From Candidatus Edwardsbacteria bacterium RifOxyA12_full_54_48 (lineage in GTDB: Bacteria > Edwardsbacteria > AC1 > EtOH8): DNA of 64,000 nucleotides. Position numbers and translations under genes: made by a program. The stretch lies in NCBI GenBank assembly GCA_001777915.1, contig MFFN01000001.1:62001-126000 (forward strand). The letters run 5' to 3'. Positions 52,900 through 61,862 of the stretch are shown here, piece after piece. Each line of letters begins with the position of its first letter. Position 1 is the stretch's first letter. The notes under the pieces are model-generated. The model was not told where the DNA came from. It did no database searches and was given only the letters and a program-made list of their open reading frames with translations.

Positions 52900-54375
52900 A
52901 TGTTGAAAAGAATCACCGCAGCATTATTAATAGGCCTGCTTTGCTCCTGTGCCGACAAAAGCCCCGACGGCCGGCTGCTGACCCTGGCCATGGAAGACGA
53001 GCTGATAACCCTGGATCCATACTTGCATGACGACAGCATCGCTCATTCGATACTCAGCAATATCTATGATGCTTTGGTCAGCTTCGACCGGGACATGAAA
53101 GTGGAGCCGGCCCTGGCCATCAGCTGGGAAAACCCCGACGATCTCACCTGGAGGTTCACCCTTAGGCCCAATGTGTTCTTCCATGACGGCCGCCAGCTGG
53201 CCTCGAAAGATGTCAAATATAGCCTGGAAAGGGCCCGACTGGGCAAGGTATGTCATTACCTGGCAACCCTTCAAAGCATAACCGTGATCGATGATCTGAC
53301 GCTGGAAATAAAGACCAGCAAGCCATCGCCGGTCCTGCTGAACAAACTTACCTTCATCGCCATCATGCCGGAGGGCACCGCGGACCCGGTCACCACGCCG
53401 GTCGGGACCGGGCCATACCATTTTGTAAGATACCAGGCCGGAAGCCAGATAGAGCTGAAAGCCAATGAAAAATACTGGAAGGGCCGCCCGACGATCAAAA
53501 GGGTCATATTTAAGATCATTCCCGGGGAACAGGACCGCCTGCAGGCCCTGCTTGACGGCAGGGTGCAATTGATCCGCGATGTCGACAAGAACAAGGCCGA
53601 CCAAAACAGCACCAACCCCAAAGTAAATTTTGTCAACAGCCCCGGCCTGGGGGTCAGCATGCTGGGCATCAATTTCACCGGGAAGGGGCCGTTGACGGCC
53701 CGTAAAGTGCGGGAGGCGATCTATTGGGCGATAGATCCCGATGAGGCAATAATGGCTTCAGGCTGGGATGCCCTGCCGATAGATCAGCTGGTCTCCCCAT
53801 ACATCGTGGGATATAATCCCGCCATGACCATGAAAAGGCCGGATCTGGACCGGGCCAGAAAATTGCTGGCCGAGGCCGGTTATGCCGGCGGTTTCAAGGT
53901 GTCTCTGGAGATGTCCAAGACGGCGGCGTCCACCACCGGGGATATCCTGGCCAAGCAGCTGGCCAAGATCGGCATCAAGGTGGCCCTGACCGGGAGCGAC
54001 TGGCCGGATTTTTCCAGCCGGCTTGATCGGCGCCAGATCCCGTTTTTCCTGGTGGGATGGTCCTGCAGTTCGGGCGATGCTTCGGATCTTTTTGATGCCT
54101 GCCTGCACACCAGCGATGGCAAGAATTATGGCAGCGCCAACTGGGGGGTATACAGCAACCGGAGGCTGGATTCGGTGATCGAGAAAAGCAACCAGGTGCT
54201 GGACAACAAAGAGAGGATAGAGTTCTTAAAGCAGGCCATGGAACTGGCCATGTCGGACTACCCCTTTATTCCCATCTTTGCCAGGAACCGGATATATGGC
54301 CGGGACAGAAACATAATTTTCCTGCCCCGCCAGGATGGAAGGATCAAAGTGTTCGAAATATATTACAAGCTATAG
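52900..54375 (+). CDS. Oligopeptide/nickel-type solute-binding lipoprotein (family 5), copy B
   Basis: Second SBP_bac_5 lipoprotein, also 491 aa, with signal ITAALLIGLLCSC (Cys17 lipidated). It aligns with copy A throughout: TLDPYLHDDSIAHSILSNIY, ALVSFDRDMKVEPALA, FTLRPNVFFHDGRQLASKDV and VGTGPYHFVRY. The two appear to come from tandem duplication followed by divergence, judging by their same length and order. No transport machinery is adjacent, and a histidine kinase gene follows 32 bp downstream, so a ligand-sensing role is possible. Confidence 0.92.
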   Translation: MLKRITAALLIGLLCSCADKSPDGRLLTLAMEDELITLDPYLHDDSIAHSILSNIYDALVSFDRDMKVEPALAISWENPDDLTWRFTLRPNVFFHDGRQLASKDVKYSLERARLGKVCHYLATLQSITVIDDLTLEIKTSKPSPVLLNKLTFIAIMPEGTADPVTTPVGTGPYHFVRYQAGSQIELKANEKYWKGRPTIKRVIFKIIPGEQDRLQALLDGRVQLIRDVDKNKADQNSTNPKVNFVNSPGLGVSMLGINFTGKGPLTARKVREAIYWAIDPDEAIMASGWDALPIDQLVSPYIVGYNPAMTMKRPDLDRARKLLAEAGYAGGFKVSLEMSKTAASTTGDILAKQLAKIGIKVALTGSDWPDFSSRLDRRQIPFFLVGWSCSSGDASDLFDACLHTSDGKNYGSANWGVYSNRRLDSVIEKSNQVLDNKERIEFLKQAMELAMSDYPFIPIFARNRIYGRDRNIIFLPRQDGRIKVFEIYYKL

Positions 54376-54407
54376 GGTGGCAGCCTATCGGCACCGGGGA
54401 ATATTAA

Positions 54408-55907
54408 ATGTTTAAAAGCCTTAAAATAAAACTGGCCATCGCCGCCAGCCTGTTAGTGATAATAATCATTACGGTGTATTCGTTGGTTTCGGTACTTACC
54501 AGACGGGAACAGCTGAAAAACGAGATACAGGACGGGGTCATTGCCTTTGCCCAGATGACCGTGGCTCCCATCTGTCAGAGCTATTATTTGTATTATACTT
54601 CGGGTTATTTCAAATTCAGGGGCAGTCTGTCAAATTTCCTAAGGATGAACGGCAACATCACCGAAATCCAGATAATCGATGTCAACGGCGAAGTGAAATT
54701 CGATTCCCGGCAAATGGATATTGAACATTCCGCTATTCCCAAGAAGCCGGAACTGTACGAGCCCGGCCTTATGGAAAGGGTGAAGAGGCTGGATCTGAGC
54801 TATAAGATAATCAGCAGCGCCGATAATCAGGAAGCCATTTCGGTGGTCATGCCCTATATCGAAGAATGGGGCCGGCACAGATTATCGGTAAGGTTCGTCG
54901 GCTCCTTCGCTGCCCTGGGATATTTGATCCGAAGCAGCCTGAGCCAAGTTTTGATAACCGGGCTATTGTTCGTCCTGTTGGGGAGCGTCCTGGCCTATTT
55001 CATGGCCAAGAGTATCACTGACCCCATCCACCAACTTACGGTCGCGGCACGGGATATCGGCGCCGGAAAGCTGGATCAAGAGGTGAACGTCAAAACCGAC
55101 GATGAGATCGGCTCCCTGGCCGATAATTTCAACATCATGACCAGGCAGCTGAAAGCCAATCTGGAGGCCCTGTCCGAGTCCTACGACCGTTTGTCCCAGG
55201 CCAACGCCGAACTGATGGAGCTGGACCGGCTGAAAAGCAACTTCATCGCCAATGTTTCCCATGAGCTCAAGACACCCCTGACCACCATCTCGGGTTATGC
55301 CGATTATCTGGCCATGGAAAAACTGGGCCCCCTGACCGAGACCCAGCGCAAGGGGATCGAGGTGATGCGGAGGAACATCAAGCGGCTGACCAGACAGATA
55401 AAGGACCTGCTGGATTTTATCACCATAGAGTCCGGGCATTTTATTGTGGAGCAGCATCCCTTTGATATCCGGGCGCTTTTGGACGAGACGGCCGCCAACT
55501 ATCAGGCGGAGCTGGACAAGAAGAAGCTGGAGATCGTCATCGATGCTCCCGAAAAGCTGACTGTCATCGGCGACCGGGACCGGATCCTGCAGGTGGTCGA
55601 TAACCTGGTAATGAATGCCCTGAAATTCACCTCCCGGGGCTACATCAAACTTAAGGCCCAACCTGACGGGGAGGGGGCGGCCAGGATCGAGGTGTCTGAC
55701 AGCGGCGTCGGGATTCCCCAGGAAGCAGTGCCCCGGATATTTGAGAGGTTTCACCAGCTGGATGGGTCCTCCACCAGGAAATATGGCGGAGTGGGTTTGG
55801 GTTTGGCCATCGTCAAATCTATTCTGGACGCCCATCAAAGCGCCATCGAAGTTACCAGCCAGACCGGGAAGGGCAGCTGTTTTAGTTTTAAATTGCCCTT
55901 GGAATAA
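54408..55907 (+). CDS. Membrane sensor histidine kinase
   Basis: Two-component kinase of 499 aa. A first helix (about residues 6-27) and a second (about 175-198, ending GSVLAYFMA) enclose a periplasmic sensor region of roughly 145 aa. Then come HAMP (SITDPIHQLTVAARDIGAG, about 200-250), HisKA with phospho-acceptor NVSHELKTPLTTISGY (His near residue 286), and HATPase_c with N-box VVDNLVMNALKF, G1 DSGVGIPQE and G2 GVGLGLAIVKS. A receiver-only gene lies 16 bp downstream and tandem solute-binding lipoproteins upstream, suggesting that they sense and signal together. Confidence 0.95.
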   Translation: MFKSLKIKLAIAASLLVIIIITVYSLVSVLTRREQLKNEIQDGVIAFAQMTVAPICQSYYLYYTSGYFKFRGSLSNFLRMNGNITEIQIIDVNGEVKFDSRQMDIEHSAIPKKPELYEPGLMERVKRLDLSYKIISSADNQEAISVVMPYIEEWGRHRLSVRFVGSFAALGYLIRSSLSQVLITGLLFVLLGSVLAYFMAKSITDPIHQLTVAARDIGAGKLDQEVNVKTDDEIGSLADNFNIMTRQLKANLEALSESYDRLSQANAELMELDRLKSNFIANVSHELKTPLTTISGYADYLAMEKLGPLTETQRKGIEVMRRNIKRLTRQIKDLLDFITIESGHFIVEQHPFDIRALLDETAANYQAELDKKKLEIVIDAPEKLTVIGDRDRILQVVDNLVMNALKFTSRGYIKLKAQPDGEGAARIEVSDSGVGIPQEAVPRIFERFHQLDGSSTRKYGGVGLGLAIVKSILDAHQSAIEVTSQTGKGSCFSFKLPLE

Positions 55908-55923
55908 ATAATGGGAGAGCGCT

Positions 55924-56322
55924 ATGGCACCAGATGCTTCGGGCAAAATTATCATCCTGGCGGTGGATGATGAGGAGGATATTTTAGGGCTGGTTAAAAT
56001 GGTCTTGGAGGAGGCCGGTTATTCTGTGATAACGGCCCTTTCGGGCCACCAGGCACTGCAGATGCTCTACCATGCCAAGCCGGACCTGATTCTGCTGGAT
56101 ATCATGATGCCGGAGCTGGACGGCATGGAACTGATCAAGATCCTGAAGATCATGGATTTCTCCTCCACCATCCCCATTGCCATGCTGACCGCCAAAACAG
56201 ATTTCGGCGACCGGATGGCGGCCATCAAGGAGAACGCTGTCGATTACATTTGCAAACCTTTCTCCCCGCCAGAATTGGTAAAAAGGGTAAAAGATATCCT
56301 AAGTGACCGGAGCAATAAGTAG
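55924..56322 (+). CDS. Receiver-only response regulator
   Basis: Single receiver domain of 132 aa (CheY-like) with acidic pocket VDDEEDI, phospho-acceptor Asp in LILLDIMMPELDG (about residue 59), conserved TAKTD and the KPFSPPELV Lys. There is no output domain, so it relays phosphate to or binds another protein. The kinase 16 bp upstream is the likely partner. Ribosome site GGGAGAG lies just upstream. Confidence 0.93.
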   Translation: MAPDASGKIIILAVDDEEDILGLVKMVLEEAGYSVITALSGHQALQMLYHAKPDLILLDIMMPELDGMELIKILKIMDFSSTIPIAMLTAKTDFGDRMAAIKENAVDYICKPFSPPELVKRVKDILSDRSNK

Positions 56323-56538
56323 CGGTCTTGGTATTAAACATGCATATATTATCGGTTTAGTGGTTATATATTTAAAATTTACAAATATTATATAACAAGA
56401 TAACTGATTGTTTCATTATATTTTACGAGCTTATAATTATTAATATGAATTAATATTTATATCAGTATGATGTATAAAACAATAACTGGGTTATAGATAG
56501 TTATATCTAAAAATCACAAAATTTTAAGGCAAACAGCT
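56323..56538 (+). other. AT-rich intergenic stretch, no gene seen
   Basis: About 215 bases are strongly AT-rich, mostly A and T with short runs, unlike the surrounding DNA. No reading frame, hairpin terminator or clear repeat stands out. It may hold the promoter and curved DNA for the large regulator downstream. Confidence 0.6.
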
Positions 56539-59208
56539 ATGTCCAAAGCTCAGATACTGGTGGTGGAGGATGAGCGAATTGTAGCTTCCGACATCGAGAA
56601 GCGATTGAAAATGCTGGGCTACAATGTGCTGGAATTAGCCACATCCGGCGAAGAGGCAGTGGAAAGAGCCAAAACTATCCTGCCGGATCTGGTGTTGATG
56701 GATATAGTTTTAAAGGGGGGTATGGATGGAATCTCAGCGGCAGATACAATCCATACCCTTCTTAATATTCCGGTGGTATTTTTGACGGCTTATGCCGATC
56801 CCGATACATTGTCCAGGGCTAAAAAATCCGAGCCCTACGGATATCTGATAAAACCGTTTGAAGAGCGGGAGCTGATAGCGGCAATAGAGATAGCACTGGA
56901 GAAGCATAAAAAATTTTCCCGACTGAAGGATAAAGAAAAGCACTTTAGGTTCTTGATCGAGAATGGATCGGATATCATTCTGGTTATCGACAGCAATGGG
57001 ATCTTTGAATACGGCTCCCCTTCAATCGAAAATATTCTGGGCTATAAGCCTGACGAATACCTGGGCAAGGGGGGGCGGGACTTCATCCATCCCGACGATG
57101 CCGATGGCATCAGAAGCATCCTGGAGCAAAGGAAAAAGACCCCCGGCGTTTCCCCGGCCTTCGAAGTGAGGGCCAGGCACAAGAACGGGAGCTGGCGATC
57201 TTTCGAGGTCATTGCCAACAATATGCTGAACGATCCCGAGGTCTCCGGGATCGTGATAAACGCCAGGGATATTACCGACAGAAAAACAGCCGAGGATGGC
57301 CTCAACAAGGCCCATCAGGAGCTTAAGGCCATATTTGAAGCCCTGCCAGACATGTTCTTCCTGCTGGATAATGAGGGCACCATCCTGGACTACAACACCA
57401 GCCGGCTTTCGGACCTGCTGGTGCCGCCCGAGAGATTTCTGGGCAAGAAGATCCGGGAGATCCTGCCGGAACCTGCCGCCGGGATCGTCGGGCAGGCCCT
57501 GCGCGAGGTAAGGGAGAAAGGCCTGCTGACGGTCACGGAGTATTCACTGACCAAGGATGGGGAGCAGGACTTCTACGAGGCCCGGCTGCTGCCCCTGCCG
57601 GTTTCACAGATCATCGCCATAGTGAGGAAGGTCACCGACCGGAAGAGGGCGGAGGAAAAACAGCGCAAATACTCCGGCGACTTGGATTTTCTGTCCAAAA
57701 CGGCCATGGATTTTGTCAGGATGCCGGTCGAGCAGGATCTCTTCAAGTATATTGCCGAGAAGGTGAAATCGATAGCCGGAAGCTCCATGGTGATAGTAAG
57801 CTCCTATAACGAATCGTCGGACATGCTTCGGGTAAAATATATCCTGGGGTTAGAGGAGCACTATCACGATATTTTGAAACTTATCAAAGCAGACCCGGTA
57901 GGCATGGACTTCAAGCTCAGCCGGGAAGCAAAGGAGGCTTATCTCTCCGGCGAGGTGGTCGATGCACCGATAGATCTCTATAATCTTACCTTTAAGAAAA
58001 TATCCAAAAAGGTGTGCAGCAAGATCGAAACCTTGCTGTCCATAAAAAACATTTTCACCATAGGATTGTGCCACAGCGAGGAGCTGTTCGGCAATATCGC
58101 CATATTATCGCCCAGCCACGCCCCGCCTTTTAATGTCAGCCTGATGGAAACTTTCTCCAACCAGGCCTCGGTCGCCCTGCAGCGGCGCAAGGCCGAGGAC
58201 CAGCTCAAATATATCAGCCTGCACGATCCCCTGACCGGGCTCTATAACCGGGCTTTCTTCGAGGAGGAGATGCGCCGCTTGGATATGGAACGGATCGAGT
58301 CGGTGGGCATGATCATGTGCGACGTGGACGGCCTGAAGCTGGTCAACGATATTATGGGCCACAAGACCGGGGACGGACTGCTGATGGCGGTTTCGGGCAT
58401 CATCCGGGATGCCTGCCGGAGGGGAGATCTGGTAGCCAGGCTGGGCGGGGATGAATTTGCGGTGCTGCTGCCCAATATCAACCAGACCGACCTGGACGGC
58501 ATCTGCCACCGGATAAAGCATACCATCCGCACCTATAATGCCGAGAACCCCGAACTTCCATTAAGCCTATCGATAGGCCATACTTTACGCAGCCATGCTA
58601 ATGTGGGCATTACCGACCTTTTCAAGGAAGCCGACAACATCATGTACCGCCAGAAGCAGGATAATCATGATCTGTTGATACAGAATTTCATTAAAGCCTT
58701 AAAGACCCGTGGCGTGATCTCCGGGGGAAGGATAATCCGCCTGGAAAATCTGATCACCCATTTTGCCATGGCCATGGGACTGTCGGAGATCGATATAAAA
58801 GAAATGAAGCTGTTGGCCAATTTTTGCGATATCGGCAAGATCGGGATATCGGATAAGATACTATTGAAATCCCAATCGCTGGATCCTCGGGAGCTGGCCG
58901 AAATGAAAAGGCATTGCGAGATAGGCTATCATGTGGCCCGGTTCTCTTCGGATCTGATCCCGGTGGCCGATCTGGTTCTGAAACACCATGAATGGTGGAA
59001 TGGGCAGGGATATCCCCTGGGTTTGTCCGGCGGGGACATTCCGCTGGAATGCAGGATGCTGGCCATAGCCGAAGCCTACGAGGCCATGACCAGCGATAGG
59101 CCGCATAGCAAGGCCATGAGCCATGGAGAGTCTGTTGCCGAACTTAAAAAATATGCCGGGACCCAGTTCGATCCCGTTCTGGTCGAAAAATTCATCACTA
59201 TGTTCTGA
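56539..59208 (+). CDS. REC-PAS-PAS-GAF-GGDEF-HD-GYP signalling protein
   Basis: Large cytoplasmic regulator of 889 aa. A receiver (about 3-120, VLMDIVLKGGMDG), two PAS domains (about 135-250 and 265-370), a GAF-like region (about 395-555), a GGDEF diguanylate cyclase and an HD-GYP-type phosphodiesterase in order. The GGDEF motif is canonical (RLGGDEF, residues 634-640) with an intact inhibitory RxxD site (Arg627-Asp630). In the HD part, GYP is present near 824, but the HD pair reads Cys763-Asp764 (FCDIGKIGIS), replacing a metal-binding His. It may make c-di-GMP while its degrading half is altered. Confidence 0.9.
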   Translation: MSKAQILVVEDERIVASDIEKRLKMLGYNVLELATSGEEAVERAKTILPDLVLMDIVLKGGMDGISAADTIHTLLNIPVVFLTAYADPDTLSRAKKSEPYGYLIKPFEERELIAAIEIALEKHKKFSRLKDKEKHFRFLIENGSDIILVIDSNGIFEYGSPSIENILGYKPDEYLGKGGRDFIHPDDADGIRSILEQRKKTPGVSPAFEVRARHKNGSWRSFEVIANNMLNDPEVSGIVINARDITDRKTAEDGLNKAHQELKAIFEALPDMFFLLDNEGTILDYNTSRLSDLLVPPERFLGKKIREILPEPAAGIVGQALREVREKGLLTVTEYSLTKDGEQDFYEARLLPLPVSQIIAIVRKVTDRKRAEEKQRKYSGDLDFLSKTAMDFVRMPVEQDLFKYIAEKVKSIAGSSMVIVSSYNESSDMLRVKYILGLEEHYHDILKLIKADPVGMDFKLSREAKEAYLSGEVVDAPIDLYNLTFKKISKKVCSKIETLLSIKNIFTIGLCHSEELFGNIAILSPSHAPPFNVSLMETFSNQASVALQRRKAEDQLKYISLHDPLTGLYNRAFFEEEMRRLDMERIESVGMIMCDVDGLKLVNDIMGHKTGDGLLMAVSGIIRDACRRGDLVARLGGDEFAVLLPNINQTDLDGICHRIKHTIRTYNAENPELPLSLSIGHTLRSHANVGITDLFKEADNIMYRQKQDNHDLLIQNFIKALKTRGVISGGRIIRLENLITHFAMAMGLSEIDIKEMKLLANFCDIGKIGISDKILLKSQSLDPRELAEMKRHCEIGYHVARFSSDLIPVADLVLKHHEWWNGQGYPLGLSGGDIPLECRMLAIAEAYEAMTSDRPHSKAMSHGESVAELKKYAGTQFDPVLVEKFITMF

Positions 59209-59225
59209 CCCGGCTGGTTTATTCA

Positions 59226-59256
59226 ATGCGGCCCCATCATTCCGGGGCCGCATTTT
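59226..59256 (+). terminator. Terminator after the GGDEF/HD-GYP gene
   Basis: ATGCGGCCCC (59226-59235) and GGGGCCGCAT (59244-59253) form a 10-bp perfect stem, followed by a short T run (TTTC). Confidence 0.65.
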
Positions 59257-59276
59257 CATGGATCTGGTTTTATGGA

Positions 59277-59306
59277 TTGAATAAATACCGGAGTTTATTG
59301 TATAAT
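59277..59306 (+). promoter_or_regulatory. Promoter of the polyamine gene pair
   Basis: TTGAAT (59277-59282), an 18-bp spacer and TATAAT (59301-59306) lie 48 bp before the aminopropyltransferase start. Confidence 0.65.
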
Positions 59307-59353
59307 GGTCAAGGTAAACATTCCCCAAACAGACTGCAAAACGGAGGTGGAAA

Positions 59354-60265
59354 ATGACGGTCAGCAATTATTATCTTGAACACTGGATAGACGAGATGCA
59401 TCTGCACGGTGTTAAAAAAACGGTGGTCAGCACCCAGACCAAATACCAGAAGATAGACATCGTGGATACCTATAATTACGGGCGCTGTCTGTTCCTGGAC
59501 GAAAGGATGCAGAGTTCGGAGCGCGATTCCTTCATCTACCATGAGGCGCTGGTGCACCCGCCACTGCTGCTGCACCCCGATCCCCGGAAGGTGATGATCG
59601 TGGGCGGCGGCGAGGGCGAGACCCTGCGCGACATCCTGAAGCACAAATCGGTAAAGCAGGTGGTGATGGTGGACATCGACAAGCAGCTGGTGGAGTTCTG
59701 CCGGAAGGAGCTGCCGCAGTGGGCCGGGGGGGCTTTCCAGGACCGCCGCTCCAAGGTGCATTATATGGATGCCCGGGCCTACCTGCAGAAGACCCGGGAA
59801 ACCTTCGATGTGATAATCATCGACCTGACCGAGCCCATAGAGGGCGGGCCTTCGTTCAAGCTTTACACCCGGGAGTTCTACCAACTGCTGAACCGGCGGC
59901 TTTCGCCCCAGGGCTTGATCACCCTGCAGGCCGGCACCACCCGCAGCGGCGACACCCAGATGCTGACCGCCGTCGCCCGAACCATCTCCAGCGCCTTCCC
60001 GGTCACCAGGATATACCAGGTGACAATCCCCTCATTCGGCCTGCCCTGGGGTTTCATCCTGGGCTCCAAAGGCGCCGACCCATTGGTCTATTCCCCGGAC
60101 CAGATCGATGCCCTGATTAAAAAACGGGGGCTCAAAAAACTGGATTACTATGACGGCATCACCCATTTAAGCATGTTCGCCCTGCCGAAGTTCCTGCGTA
60201 AAGATTTCGATAAACAGCAGAGGGTGATAACCGATAAGAACCTGCTGACCGCCAAGTTCGCCTAA
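59354..60265 (+). CDS. speE: Aminopropyltransferase (spermidine synthase family SpeE)
   Basis: Transfers the aminopropyl group of decarboxylated SAM to a polyamine acceptor. 303 aa. The dcSAM site is MIVGGGEGETLRDILKHK and the active-site loop is VIIIDLTEPIEGGP followed by FKLYTREFYQLL. The pattern DLxxPxEGGPxxxLYTxxFY is more like plant ACL5-type thermospermine synthases than the DSTDP of classic spermidine synthases, so the product could be spermidine, aminopropylagmatine or thermospermine. The start is fixed by GGAGGT (seven bases upstream). It is paired with a decarboxylase 22 bp downstream. No SAM decarboxylase gene is seen. Confidence 0.9.
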   Translation: MTVSNYYLEHWIDEMHLHGVKKTVVSTQTKYQKIDIVDTYNYGRCLFLDERMQSSERDSFIYHEALVHPPLLLHPDPRKVMIVGGGEGETLRDILKHKSVKQVVMVDIDKQLVEFCRKELPQWAGGAFQDRRSKVHYMDARAYLQKTRETFDVIIIDLTEPIEGGPSFKLYTREFYQLLNRRLSPQGLITLQAGTTRSGDTQMLTAVARTISSAFPVTRIYQVTIPSFGLPWGFILGSKGADPLVYSPDQIDALIKKRGLKKLDYYDGITHLSMFALPKFLRKDFDKQQRVITDKNLLTAKFA

Positions 60266-60287
60266 CCGTTAAACCACTAAGACACTG

Positions 60288-61763
60288 ATGAAGCACCGTC
60301 CATCGCCCCATAATTCGCCCCAAAGCCGGGCACCGCTGTTCGAAGCCCTGGCCGCATACATCAAGCAGCCCAAGGTGCCGTTCCACACTCCCGGCCACAA
60401 ACAAGGCCGGGGGATCGATAAGGCCTGGCGCCGGCTGGTGGGCGATGCGATCTTCAGAATGGACCTGACCGTCCTGCCCGAGACCGACTGCCTGTTCCAT
60501 CCCACCGGGGTCATCAAGCAGGCCCAGGCTTTGGCGGCCGGGGCCTATCAGGCCGATAAAAGCTATTTCCTGATCAACGGTTCCACCGGCGGCAATTTGA
60601 GCATGCTGATGGGGGTGCTGTTTCCCGGCGACAAGATCATTGTTCCCCGCCATACCCACAAATCGGTGATATCAGGGCTGATCATGTCCGGGGCCCTGCC
60701 CATCTACATCCATCCCGAGGTCAACCGGGAATGGGGCCTTATTATGAACGTCTCGCCCCAGGCGGTGGAAAAGGCCCTGATCAAAAATCCCGGCGCCAGG
60801 GCGGTATTCGTCTCCTCGCCCACCTATCACGGCATCTGCTGCGACCTGGGGAAGATCGTCAAGCTTTCCCATCTCAACGATCGGATAGTGATGGTGGACC
60901 AGGCCCACGGGCCGCACCTGTTATTTCATCCCGCTCTGCCCGTTTCGGCCATGGAGGCCGGGGCCGATATCTGCGTGGAGAGTTCGCACAAAATAATCTC
61001 GGGGCTGACCCAGGCCTCCATGCTGCACGTAAAGGGGCCCAACATCGATATCCGGGACCTGGAGGAGGTCTTGTTGCTTACCCAGAGCACCAGCCCATCA
61101 TATCTGCTGATGACCTCGCTGGACCTGGCCCGGCGCCAGATGGCCATGGATGGGCGGGAGCTTTTGGAAAAATCCATCGCCCTCTCGGTCAAACTACGCA
61201 GCTCCATCAATAAGATAAAAGGGCTGTATTGCCTGAATCCCCAAGACGTCAAGCCGTTCAAGCTTGACCCCACCAAGCTGATCGTGTTCGTGGACAAGCT
61301 GGGGCTTACCGGCTACCAGGCCAGCAGGATACTGAACGAGAAATACAACATCCAGGCCGAGATGGCCGACTGGGACCATGTGGCGTTCATATTCTCCATA
61401 GCCGACGGCCAGTCCGAGGCCGACCGGCTGCTGCGGGCCCTGAAGGCCATGGCCTCGTCGCAGTATGGCCGCGGCCCGCTGCAAAAACTGGATATCCAAT
61501 TCCCCTCCAATTACCCGGCTATGTCGCTGACCCCGCGCGAAGCTTTCTTCTCGACCTATAAGATGGTCAAGCTGAAAGAGGCGGTGGGCGAGATATCCAC
61601 CGAGTTCTTCACCGTTTACCCGCCGGGGATCCCGGTGATCGTTCCCGGTGAGCGCATCACCCACCAGGCGGTGGAATACCTGGAAACAATGAAACGTTTG
61701 GGGGCCATCCTGGTGGGCCCGCAATATGGCCAGCCGGGAAGGATCAGGGTGGTAGCTAAATAA
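60288..61763 (+). CDS. Ornithine/lysine/arginine decarboxylase family, fold type I PLP enzyme
   Basis: Decarboxylase of 491 aa, close to Bacillus SpeA-like arginine decarboxylases. The opening PFHTPGHKQGRG, INGSTGGNLSMLMGV, PRHTHKSVISGL and the PLP lysine in SSHKIISGLTQASMLH (about residue 234) mark the family, and the C-terminal part YPPGIPVIVPGE is typical. Substrate cannot be assigned: arginine would give agmatine for the aminopropyltransferase, ornithine or lysine would give putrescine or cadaverine. It starts 22 bp after speE with a weak ribosome site and was probably co-transcribed with it. Confidence 0.92.
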   Translation: MKHRPSPHNSPQSRAPLFEALAAYIKQPKVPFHTPGHKQGRGIDKAWRRLVGDAIFRMDLTVLPETDCLFHPTGVIKQAQALAAGAYQADKSYFLINGSTGGNLSMLMGVLFPGDKIIVPRHTHKSVISGLIMSGALPIYIHPEVNREWGLIMNVSPQAVEKALIKNPGARAVFVSSPTYHGICCDLGKIVKLSHLNDRIVMVDQAHGPHLLFHPALPVSAMEAGADICVESSHKIISGLTQASMLHVKGPNIDIRDLEEVLLLTQSTSPSYLLMTSLDLARRQMAMDGRELLEKSIALSVKLRSSINKIKGLYCLNPQDVKPFKLDPTKLIVFVDKLGLTGYQASRILNEKYNIQAEMADWDHVAFIFSIADGQSEADRLLRALKAMASSQYGRGPLQKLDIQFPSNYPAMSLTPREAFFSTYKMVKLKEAVGEISTEFFTVYPPGIPVIVPGERITHQAVEYLETMKRLGAILVGPQYGQPGRIRVVAK

Positions 61764-61774
61764 CGGGGTTTTAT

Positions 61775-61805
61775 GGGACGCTGATTGACGCAGATATACG
61801 CGGGT
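61775..61805 (+). repeat. Dispersed ACGC-spaced repeat after the decarboxylase
   Basis: ACGCTGATTGACGCAGATAT is followed by ACGCGGGT, with ACGC recurring at about 10-bp steps. Relic-like dispersed repeat found in gaps of many bacterial genomes. Confidence 0.4.
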
Positions 61806-61862
61806 TTAATTTTTAGGGTTTAATGCAAGTTTTATTCAAAATAACTTAAAAAGGTTAGATGA

